Origin: Symbiodinium natans
Taxonomy: Eukaryota; Sar; Dinophyceae; Suessiales; Symbiodiniaceae
Direction: 5' to 3'
Length of the DNA stretch: 64,000 bases
Assembly: GCA_905221605.1 (NCBI GenBank)
Contig: CAJNDS010000116.1
Location: forward strand, 64,001-128,000
Position numbers and translations under genes: made by a program. Of this stretch, positions 55,581 to 64,000 are shown in pieces. The number at the start of each line of letters is the position of its first letter. Positions within the stretch are counted from its first letter, which is position 1. The notes below the pieces were generated by a model, which saw only the letters and a program-made list of their open reading frames with translations, did not search any database and had not been told where the DNA came from.

Positions 55581-57090
55581 AGCCAAGTATTTGGACTACT
55601 ATCTGCAAAATCAGCATACCGACGGAACACTGCTCTCTTCCACTCCAAAGTGCGCCTTTTTGTCAGAGCCTTCACAAATTGGGGCTCTGCGGTGGCGCAC
55701 CGCTGCATGGCGGGGCTCTCAGGTGTGCTTTGAGAACTCCGTGAAGACCATTTCCACCCTGCCAGGCGCAACTTACGTGTGAGGTTTACATAGACTGAGA
55801 CTTGAGAAACCAAAGGCCCCACGCCTCCTGCCATCAGCCTCAATTGCTGGACAGAACAGGGAATCCTTCTCTAGAATCTACGAGCAACATAATTAAGCTC
55901 CCCTGTGTGAGAGCTCGAGCTCCTCAAAAAAATCGCCGGGTCGCCGGCCCCTTCGAGACTCGGTGGCCGAACCATGGGCGACGTGGGCGACATGGGCGAG
56001 GCATCCCAGCCCGTGTCCTTCGTGGAACTCGTGATGGAACCGAGGGGCCTTTTAAGGAACACGCCTGCCAGACTGGGACAGCTCTTTTCAAAACTTTGAC
56101 CTTTGGAGGAGCTCCACCCACGATGCGATTCGGGATCCATGGGACAGTCCTCGTCGTCCTCTTGGCAGCTGTTGTAGATGCGGAAGAAGAGCCTATGATG
56201 CGGAGGCTCTACTGCCCTCATGGCCCTCATGGCCCGCACCCTTCTGCGGGGTGCCCCACAATGTGCGGCAGACATCTACACCGAGGTGCGGCGTGCAGAT
56301 CAGAAAGACGGAGCACAGGACAAAGACCTGGCGACGAAACACTGAAAGAAAGGCTGCTGCTCTCGCAGAAGCTGGCAGAAACCCTCCTCATGCGTCGCAT
56401 TTGGGGTTGCACCCCATGGAATGGGAGGGAAATTGTGGCTGCATCCCTCGCCTCAAGATACTCGTAGCGGAGCTCCTGCCTTGAACCTCCTATTGAAAAA
56501 AACTCCATCCGAGTCCTCCAAGTCACGGAGTGGACCCCTCTCCGGCTCCCCATTTCCGGAACTCTCAAGGAAGAAGCCGACTTGGAATCTTCGCCCGCAT
56601 TGGTGTGAGGGAAACGGAAGGATCACAATTTTCCGGGTGTGCCTTGCAGTATCTCTCGATAAGGATCATCTTTTGCCTGGCACAAGCTGTGCTACTGTGC
56701 ATTCCAACATTCGAACTCGAAAACACGACGAACGCAAACAAGCCGCGACAAACGCATGCACATGTCCTGCAGGACTCCTGAGAACCCTTTTCTGCAAATG
56801 TGCGCGACTCTAAGCCCCTTTTTGATCCTTTTTTGCGCTTCGATGGCAACGTCCTGCATTAGGCCTTGGCCCCTTATAAGGAGATAAGGAGACCCCACCT
56901 TCCCGGAGACATCGACTCCGCCGCGACTATCACAGGCGCTTCGAAGACCTGGCATCACATTGGGGCCCCAAATTTTCCCAAGGCCAAGGATGTGTTAAAA
57001 TTACTGCCACGGATAATGGTATTGTAACTATACTACTACGAGTATTGGTATCTTGTCAAGATGCTAGTGATATGCCTCCCTCTATGCAGC

Positions 57091-57400
57091 TCAGAACGCA
57101 CCTTCCAGTTGGTCTGCACGACTTGCAGCCTCACGAACCCGGCGTCCCAAATCCGTCGCAACTTTTGGCCCCCGAGTATTCCGCTGCTGCAGATGTTTCT
57201 TGCCTCCTGGACGGGCCGAAAGGCTGCACCTTTCAAAGAAAGGGCCATGAAAACCACCCGCCCCCTCCCCCGGCGACTTAACATAGGGATGGCACCTGCC
57301 GCGCGTTGCCGTGCACGCGTCCTGGCCGGGGCCAAACAACACTTCGGAGAAGTTGCACTCGGTAGCACCATCAAGCGCTCGGAAGACCTGCGAGCTGCGT
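57091..57400 (-). CDS. Unassigned coding-like exons
   Basis: Minus-strand readings VFRALDGATECNFSEVLFGP, then GQDACTATRG (about 57310-57395), and ARNICSSGILGGQKLRRIWD, then AGFVRLQVVQTNWKVRSEL (about 57085-57200), look coding by composition. Family unknown. The pairs of Cys suggest a secreted or extracellular module. Confidence 0.35.
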
Positions 57401-57869
57401 CTCCTTGAGCAGGATCGAGAGCCTTCGAAAATCTTCGAGCGAGCGCAGCTACCAGAGAAGGGTTTGCGGGTCAAAGCGGCCAGTCGCAAGCTCTAATAAG
57501 GCTGGAACTGCTCGATGTCAGAAGGCTGCGGGTCTCCTCCAGGTGAAATTGGAGATACGATTGAGCAAACCATTGCAGATTTACTTAACACACTGACTTG
57601 TTATGTGCTCCTGCTACAGCACACCCTCCGGGCCTAGCACAAACCAGCGCACGTTGGGCGTGCACGGGGGCCGAGGCACACTGCCTTCGTAGCCTCGGAG
57701 AGAGTTCAGCTTACAGCGGCACCAGGAGAAGAGGAGGGGGAAAAAGCGACGGGGGAGCAGAGAGAACGTGACGCCCCCCTTCAAACGGGGTCACTGTACG
57801 GAGTTACTATCACAAATAAAATTTGGGGGAAGAAGAGGGGTGCTGTCTCTCGCTCTCTCCCTCATTGCA

Positions 57870-57990
57870 ATTCTGCCGGGAGGCTGTAGAGGTCCTTGCC
57901 GCTGCCGATGACGGCCTCGAGCTCCAAGGCGGCAGAGTCCGAGTCCTCCCCCGCAAACAGAGGCGCGCACCCCGCGTCCCAATTCGGCAT
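57870..57990 (-). CDS. Unassigned exon (LELEA motif)
   Basis: The minus-strand frame gives FAGEDSDSAALELEAVIGSG, then KDLYSLPAELQ. The ALELEA part resembles LPPLELEATLRKQLNG in the last exon of the carbonic-anhydrase-like gene (about 59215-59300), so it may be a further exon of that gene or a related repeat. From 58000 to 59200 nothing else is convincing; a (GA)n tract sits at 58360-58388. Confidence 0.4.
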
Positions 57991-58354
57991 TTTGCAGAGT
58001 GAGGTACGAAATTTTACTAATTTACAGAACCTCGAATTGTCGACATTATTTGTACACACCGATATCTAGATGACGCAAAAGTCCCTTGAATCACACAAGC
58101 AGGCCACCCGGGCTCTTCATCCGTGTCCTTGTTGGCGGCAAGGGCCTGCGAGAGCCACCTGCACGGTGGACGTGCGCTCCTCTGCCAACTCCTTCTTTCC
58201 ATCTGCTCCCCCTTCTCGCCCTTCCCCTCTCCCTTCGGGCACTGGCATACCCCCTGGCCTCACCAACGAGGTGGCCGTGCCATTCATCTCACCCAGGAAG
58301 ACCGGTGATGCCCGGAGGATGAACAAGGACAGGGCCTGGCACCAATTAACAACC

Positions 58355-58390
<36 letters not shown>

Positions 58391-59214
58391 GATGTTGCGA
58401 TCTTCTTCCACCCCGACCCAGACTCCTCTCGTTTGCGCGGCCCTTCCCCCTGCTGGAAGTGCGTTGCCCCGGGGCATTGTGGCGTCGTCGCGCAGTGGCG
58501 TTGGGGGCATGACTTGCCTTACGGCCTATACAGCTGAAGTACCGTGCACTCGATGCCGCTCCTACCGTGGGAGGCATCGGGTAAGTGTTGCCCGTGGCGT
58601 TGTCTTCTGCCATCGGGGAGATCTGGGGACCGTACCACTCGGAAGCCCGCAAAGCGGCGCTTCTGCGCTGTGACGAGGCCCTTGACCTACGCAGCTCACA
58701 GTGGGACAAGCGAACTCTCGACGTTGTCCACATCCCCCGGCCGCCTCCTCCTGGAGTTTCATGGCACGTTGGGTGACACCCTGGAGAGCGCAAAGAACGG
58801 AGACATGCGGAGACCGACCAGGCCGCTGCCCGACGGTCCTAACAGGATCCCCACCTTCATGTCCTGCTGGAGAAGCTTGCTGACCTTATCTGCTGGGATG
58901 ACACGGGTCAAGGCTGCTTGCTACTTGGGGAATGAGCCCTGCTCTTAGAAACAGAAGAGCATATCAGAAGAGTGGTTCCCGACATCGTAGGGCTGTAACT
59001 TCGGAGATGTCGGCCTTGGCCGCATCGACCCAGTCCTCGGCCTGTTGCACCCCGGCACCTTAGCCGCGCAGTGACCAGTACCGACAAGAGCCTGTAGGTC
59101 TAGGGGGGACTCACCACGGGGCACCAGGAGTCTACAAGCAAGCCTGACTTGGCGATGATTTGATATCAGTTTATCTATAGTTGAATCTAACCGGCTACTC
59201 CTCTAAGGTCCTGG

Positions 59215-60751
59215 CCCTCGTTGGCTTTGCCGGTCCACGGGGTGGCCTCGCCATTGAGCTGCTTCCGGAGCGTGGCCTCCAATTCCAGTGGGGGAAGCTC
59301 CAGCGGATGCGGCAATTATGGTGGGTTTCAGAATTTCAGCATTCTGGGGTACCTGGGACCGCTCCAGGGCGGCGAAGCGGTTGTCGGAGTCCTGCAATTC
59401 CTCCCACAAACAGCGGAAGGTGCAGAGTTCATCTCGTGGACCCCGCAGAAGGCACCCCCGTGTAGCCAAGTGTGGGGGGGGGGGGGGGGGGGCGCCATGG
59501 GGGGGGCCCGCCTCCAGCAGCTCCTGTGTGTGCTGCTGGAGCTTGTCCGTGCGGCTCACCGGCATGGGATCCTGGGCGCCACAGACCAATCTGCTAGGAG
59601 GGCACCCTGTTTGGGAACGGCAGCACAGAGAACGGGAAATTCCACGGAATTTCCACGAAATGTCGGGGTTCCGGCATGCCAGAGCTGCACCTCCAGGGCC
59701 CAGCTGGCCTCGCGCAGCGTGTGCTCGCTGGGGGCGTGGACCTACACGAAACAAGTGTCTCCCACGCTCTCCAGAGTCTCCGCAAGGCAAGAACTGACAG
59801 GGCACCTCGATCGCCGAGAGGCTGTACTCGTCGAAGTCGCCGTAGCCGCTGCCGATCTGCACCTCTGCACAGACTCCACGGAGGTGATCATCGGCTGTTC
59901 TCGGCTCATCTAAGCATGTCTAAGCTGAGGATTACTTAATTCCCCCCCCCCCCCACGAATCCTTGCAGCGGGCTTTGGCGCCTTCCCCACAGGGTGCCCT
60001 TGCTTGAACCGAATGCGCGGCACGCCATCCGGGTCCACACCCGCCGACTCCACGTCCTTCGCGTCCCGAAAGATTTCTCAGAACGAAGGACAGCGCGAAG
60101 GCTTTTTGTTGGACTTGGCTTTTTGCTGGGCTGTTCAAGGAAGTGTTTGGAAGTGTTTGGGGACCTTCCTTTCTGAGTTTGGGTCGGGCAGGAAGGATTC
60201 AACGCTTCTGCCAATAACAAGCTTGAGGCAATGAGCTCACAACGGTCAAGGCGAGTACAAAGCTGTCCTGTAGCCGCAAGGGGCGATACAGCATGCGGAT
60301 CTCGAAGTCACCTTGGAAATTTCGCGGACGGTCCAAAGGTCACTGCATGCTCAATGCCCTCACAAACCCATCAAAATCCCAGGCCCCTCCCCTGAAAGAC
60401 CCTGAGATTCTAAGCCCCTAAACCCTTCGCCCTGAAATTCGCCCTGAAATTCCAAGGCACCCTGCACCGCGTGCTTGGGCTCGATGTCGATCGGGCTCTG
60501 AAAGTGGCCGACGCAGAGGCGCCCCCAGGAGCTGTCCTGCAAGCACCAAAGGTGACAGAAACTTGAGAGATGACCGGAAATTTACCGGAAGGCCGGAACA
60601 CGCACTAGTGACCAGGGGGTGGCGCCTGGCGCGTGTAGTCCCAGGAGCTCATCTCGGCCTTCTGGGGGAAACCGAGGCAACACGGCACTGGTCGCTTCGC
60701 GTTTGCACCTGCCTTGCTCATCCACACAACGAGGCCCATTAGCCGCAGCAT
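59215..60751 (-). CDS. Alpha-carbonic-anhydrase-related protein (multi-exon)
   Basis: Alpha-carbonic anhydrases hydrate CO2 with a zinc held by three His. The start at ATG 60751 gives a hydrophobic N-terminus (MLRLMGLVVWMSK). Exon 1 ends SSWDYTRQ at 60626. A GC-AG intron (60537-60625) follows, then exon 2 from 60536 reads DSSWGRLCVGHFQSPIDIEP, the classic family start. Further pieces: FEIRMLYRPLRLQDSF (about 60255-60310); VESAGVDPDGVPRIRFKQG (about 59985-60050); and YGDFDEYSLSAIE ending at 59806. A GT-AG intron (59742-59805) leads to VHAPSEHTLREASWALEVQL, then WHAG. Against AxHxHAPSEHT...ELHLVH, the first zinc His is Glu and the third is Gln, with only the middle His kept. The product is thus probably a non-catalytic CA-related protein. 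Later pieces (TDKLQQHTQELLEAG near 59510-59555, FRCLWEELQDSDNRFAALER near 59355-59420, and LELEATLRKQLNGEATPWTG near 59225-59290) are less certain. Confidence 0.72.
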
Positions 60752-61519
60752 GGCGCTCGGAGGCCAACTGGAAAACAGGAGGTAACAGCTCCGATGAGAA
60801 TTTATGCAGCCGGCACGCGCACTTGGGTGTGGTGGCTGTGAGGGTGGGCGGCTGAGCATGGCTAAGCATGGCTAAGCGTGGCTGAATGTGCCTGAAGAGT
60901 ACAGTGTTGGTATTGATGGCAACGGCTGAATGCTGAATACATTCGATGTATACATGCTGTATGATACCGAAAGCCCCGTATTGAGGCCTGTCATAAGCCA
61001 CGATGGGCTGCAACCATGCGCGTTTGTGCATCGCAGCTTTTGAAGGGGGTTGAGGACATAACCTATTGCAGCGGCACATAGCAGCGGCATTGCCCCAACT
61101 TAGCACACAGGCTCTGGCGGCTCGCCTCCCACGGCCAGTCTGTCAACAAAGGCCGTCGTGGTCAAGCTGTTGGTCTCGCCCCAGGCCCTCGAATCGACTC
61201 AATGAGCGAAAGCGAATTCACAGACCGATGGTTCCCCCATGTTCCCCCCACTATGCCCCCCGTCAGCGACTTGTCTGCACGAGTGTCATCACATGTCTCC
61301 ATTGCATGCCCAAGTATCTCGCCTGAAGTGTTCAAAATGCTCTACATCTGCATATATACACACATACTATATTATATTCGATTATATTATACTCTATTAT
61401 ATTATACTACTGCACTAGTTACTTGAAGCATGTCACAATGTCACAAAATTAGCTGCGCATCGTGCTTATAGTGCCTAAGATGCCTAAAGGTGGAGGCCAA
61501 ATTGCCCTGTTTTGCGGCG

Positions 61520-62152
61520 TCAGTGCCACTCGTGCCGGGTCCGCTTCATTGGCGACCCCCTCCAAGGCCTCTCGAGAATCGGAGAGGCAAACGAGGCGAC
61601 CGCGGAGCCCGCGGCGGAGCCGCCTGCGGAGCCTGCTGAGCCTTTCTCCGGTTTCTGGTCTGCCTGGCACGGTGGGTCGACGGAGATGCGGAGGCGGCTG
61701 GGTCGGCCAGAGCGCACCTCAACCCAGCCGCCGCTGGGCGGCTCGGCAGCGTCGCCAGCACAGTGGGCCCAGCCTGGGTGCTCCATGCACTCCGAGGACT
61801 TCGGAGATTCCTCGCGTAGGCGGCCCAGTGGCCCAAGCCACCAGCCACGCCACGAGATGCCATTGCGATCGTCCCAGAAGAAGAGGCAGACCTCGACTTG
61901 AGGTTGGCTGACCTTTTTCAAGTAAATGGGCTTGCAGTGGTGCTCATGCCATTGCTTGACGTAGGTCCCTGCGACCAGCTGTCCCACGAAGCTCCGCCCA
62001 CCGCACTCACCGGACTCACCGGCCTCGTCGACGTGGAGCTGAAAGGGACACCTTTGGAGAACGAACTCCGGCAAAGAACAGAAGCGCTCCTGACTGGATT
62101 CACCATGCACATGGCCAGGTCTCTTATAGGGCTTTAAAAAAAGGAGTGGCAA
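61520..62152 (-). CDS. Conserved hypothetical with FWDDRNG...WWLGP segment
   Basis: An open frame of 210 codons. The credible core reads HEHHCKPIYLKKVSQPQVEV, then CLFFWDDRNGISWRGWWLGP. I recall similar 'FWDxRDGxxxxGWWFGP' segments in many uncharacterised dinoflagellate proteins; the function is unknown. The N-terminal part (residues 1-60) may include intron. The C-terminal part, rich in Gly, Ala and Ser, comes from an imperfect GC-rich repeat near 61580-61640. It begins only 16 bp below the stop of the SGNH gene, so the start may lie further in. Confidence 0.5.
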   Translation of the reverse strand: MPLLFLKPYKRPGHVHGESSQERFCSLPEFVLQRCPFQLHVDEAGESGECGGRSFVGQLVAGTYVKQWHEHHCKPIYLKKVSQPQVEVCLFFWDDRNGISWRGWWLGPLGRLREESPKSSECMEHPGWAHCAGDAAEPPSGGWVEVRSGRPSRLRISVDPPCQADQKPEKGSAGSAGGSAAGSAVASFASPILERPWRGSPMKRTRHEWH

Positions 62153-62167
62153 GCAGATGAAAGCGGT

Positions 62168-62930
62168 TTAGGTGAGAGGAGCGTCCTCCACAGCCCTGGC
62201 GAGCTCCTGGCCCAGGAGCTTGTAACCGCTGTCTGCCAGGTGGTGCTCGTCACCTGGCGCCAAGAAAACCGGGGAATGCCTGACAGAAGTGACATGAAGC
62301 TTGTTTCGAAGTTGCAGCCGGGGCACGCCAGTGGCAAGGCCTCAAGCTTTGCAAGAAGGCGTCAAGGCTGACAAGGTTGACGCTGCTGTCTTTGAGCAGA
62401 GACATGTTCACCTGCTGGCAAGTCTGGTCGGCATCGGGCCACGCTTGTCTTTCGCTCTCATGCAGGTAAACAGAGCACTGACACACCTCCACACCTCGAA
62501 ACTCCAAGTGTTGGTGGAGGCGTTTCAACTGGCTCAGGATCTCTGAGGATGCTTGGTCGTAGAGGTCATTGCTCCCCAAACAGATGACCGCGACATCCAG
62601 CTCTTCCCCCTTGTTCTCTTCAGAGAGCGGCCGGATTCGCTGCTCCTCGAGAGCCGTCCATGGGTCGTACTTCCAAGAATAGCCCAGCTTCGCCAGCCTG
62701 GCCACGTCCCTCACACAACACAAGGAGCACAAAGCCTGAAGCGCCTTCGTCCGCGTACCTGGGAAGCCTGCAAAAACAAACTCCACCTCCCGCAGCCGCT
62801 GCTCCAAACTTGCCTTCATGGCCCAGGCTGTGTGCGACTTGCGGACCCGTTTCCCGTCGCTTCGCTGGTAAAGGTCTGTGACCCAGCTGTCTCCGATCAA
62901 CGCAACGCGCAAAGGCTTCGCCAGGTGCAT
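62168..62930 (-). CDS. SGNH/GDSL-type hydrolase (esterase/lipase-like), two exons
   Basis: Hydrolases of this fold cleave ester or acetyl groups. Spliced as 62930-62329 plus 62279-62168 it gives 714 bases, 237 residues and a TAA stop. Block I is ALIGDSW (nucleophile Ser, residues about 11-17). Block II is a Gly in FAGFPGTRT. Block III is ICLGSNDLYD (Asn). Block V is DEHHLADSGYKLLG, carrying the Asp and His of the triad, and lies in exon 2. Without splicing the frame misses block V and reads on to a wrong end. The 49-bp intron (62280-62328) starts with GC and ends with CAG. The spliced length is a whole number of codons, which supports the model. No signal peptide is evident, so it is probably cytosolic. 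Substrate unknown. Confidence 0.82.
62280..62328 (-). other. 49-bp GC-AG intron in the SGNH hydrolase gene
   Basis: The donor is GCGTGC after ...CCACTG and the acceptor is CTGTCAG before GCATTCC. Splicing joins TG and G into one Trp codon and brings the DxxH-type block into frame. Non-GT donors are well known in dinoflagellate introns. Confidence 0.75.
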
Positions 62931-63169
62931 GAGACCCGAGACCGACCGCTCATGGTGGCGTCATTTCTTTCCTCTATTCCACTATAGCCCTTTCGCTCAG
63001 CGAAAGCGGCCTAAAGCATGTCCGGCTATGGTCCCGCCTCGGCCTGCTTGAGCCGGAGACCACTCCCTCAAAACCCCAATGCGAAGGGCGGAGCACCGAA
63101 GCCTGAAGCTCCCCCCAACCCTTTCAACATCCGAGCACGACCACTCAACCTAAGTCCAAGCAGCGTGTA

Positions 63170-63280
63170 GGGCTGATCCACACCACCAACATAGACCCGG
63201 TATCCGGTGACAGGCACCTGCGAGGGGGTCCCACTGGGCCTTCCGAATCCAATGGCAGTGCTGGTGCATGCTGGCACTTG
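63170..63280 (-). CDS. FN3-domain exon (isolated)
   Basis: The minus-strand frame reads TSTAIGFGRPSGTPSQVPVT, then GYRVYVGGVDQPYTLLGL: the W-core region (here F), the P-V-T-G-Y turn and the next strand of an FN3 domain. It belongs to a gene extending beyond the right edge, separate from the SGNH gene that follows. Confidence 0.65.
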
Positions 63281-63379
63281 TAGTCACGAGAGGAGGTTGG
63301 AGTAGTGGGAGCAGCAGCAGTCGAGCAGTCACAGTAAAGTAGACGCGGTAGTAGCAATGGGATCAGTCACACAGTAGTA

Positions 63380-63484
63380 GCAGCAGATGTAGCAGCAGTA
63401 GCAGTAGCAGCAGCAGCAGCAGCAGCAGTAGGAGTAGTAGTAGTCGTCTTCGTCGTCGTGGTGGTGGCGGCTATATTGCAGTCT

Positions 63485-63578
<94 letters not shown>

Positions 63579-63588
63579 TGTTGTTGTT

Positions 63589-63623
<35 letters not shown>

Positions 63624-63700
63624 CGTCGTAGTACTGGTCGCAGTAATAGTCGTAGTGGTAGCAGTCGCAGTCGTCGTTGTCGCAGGAATAGCAGCAAAAG
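63380..63700. repeat. (TAG/GTA)n trinucleotide microsatellite
   Basis: Over 300 bases of imperfect trinucleotide repeats: AGC-type units, then a long pure TAG run at about 63486-63576, a short TTG run, and more TAG units. It yields poly-Leu, poly-Thr or poly-Tyr frames that are not genes. From 63780 to 64000 nothing is recognisable. Confidence 0.92.
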
Positions 63701-64000
63701 CAACTTCAGCCGCCGTCATCGTCATTGTGGTGGTTGTCGCAGCATGTCTCGTCGGTGCCACGGCCATTCAATCGGGACTTCATTAATCAATCAGGGCCGG
63801 TTAGCTTCAATCCAAGTGCGACTGGGAGCACAGGAGGGCAAGCCCCTGCGGCCCCTTTTTGAATCAATCAACTTCAGCAAACTCGTCAGGCTTCTCCACG
63901 AGGTCTGCAAAGCTCTTCAGCGCCTCGGCGACTGGGGAACTTTCTCAGCAGGCTGCCTTGGAGTAAGAAAAATCGGTTGCAGCAGGACTTGGCCGAGTCT

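Noticed and set aside
54869-55744. Plus-strand 291-codon ORF
   Set aside because: Runs through the 10-bp minisatellite and over an FN3 exon on the other strand; composition is not protein-like.
63329-63767. Poly-Leu and poly-Thr ORFs
   Set aside because: Direct translations of a trinucleotide microsatellite.

Overview
The window looks like nuclear DNA of a dinoflagellate, most probably from the Symbiodiniaceae or a relative. The evidence is short exons in GC-rich DNA, introns with GC as well as GT donors, nearly all recognisable host exons on one (minus) strand, interstitial TTTAGGG telomere-type repeats, many microsatellites, and dinoflagellate-style LINE and DIRS retroelements. Host exon borders below are read by eye and approximate unless a splice site is named.

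Layout. 1-1070 is AT-rich, diverged tandem-repeat DNA, and 1070-5600 has no convincing gene but holds a large imperfect inverted repeat at 2761-3135. From 5.6 to 20.8 kb the minus strand carries dozens of short exons coding for pieces of fibronectin type III (FN3) domains. From 21199 to 31243 lies a 10 kb tyrosine-recombinase retrotransposon (DIRS order, PAT/Ngaro-like split direct repeats) on the minus strand. From 32.3 to 35.8 kb is a minus-strand gene or genes with a DUF3472-like domain and a duplicated unknown module. FN3 exons return at 36.0-38.9 kb. A major facilitator superfamily (MFS) transporter gene occupies 39.3-44.25 kb, followed by more FN3 exons at 44.7-48.3 and 51.3-55.3 kb. Unassigned minus-strand coding lies at 49.2-50.5 and 57-58 kb. 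An alpha-carbonic-anhydrase-related gene sits at about 59.2-60.75 kb, a small conserved hypothetical at 61.5-62.15 kb, a complete SGNH hydrolase gene with one 49-bp GC-AG intron at 62168-62930, and another FN3 exon at 63.2 kb.

The most interesting object is the retrotransposon. Read on the minus strand it is A1 - tyrosine recombinase - Gag-like CCCH protein - in-frame TGA - C5-cytosine DNA methyltransferase - reverse transcriptase - RNase H - B1 - A2 - B2. The A copies (97 bp) and B copies (165 bp) are each identical, which suggests a recent insertion. Its methyltransferase-RT reading frame is split by a 1949-bp, 5'-truncated LINE fragment in the opposite orientation, flanked by a perfect 17-bp target-site duplication. 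Across one copy of the duplication the polyprotein frame is continuous. The 665-codon plus-strand ORF is therefore a chimera of LINE RNase H sequence and antisense RT sequence.
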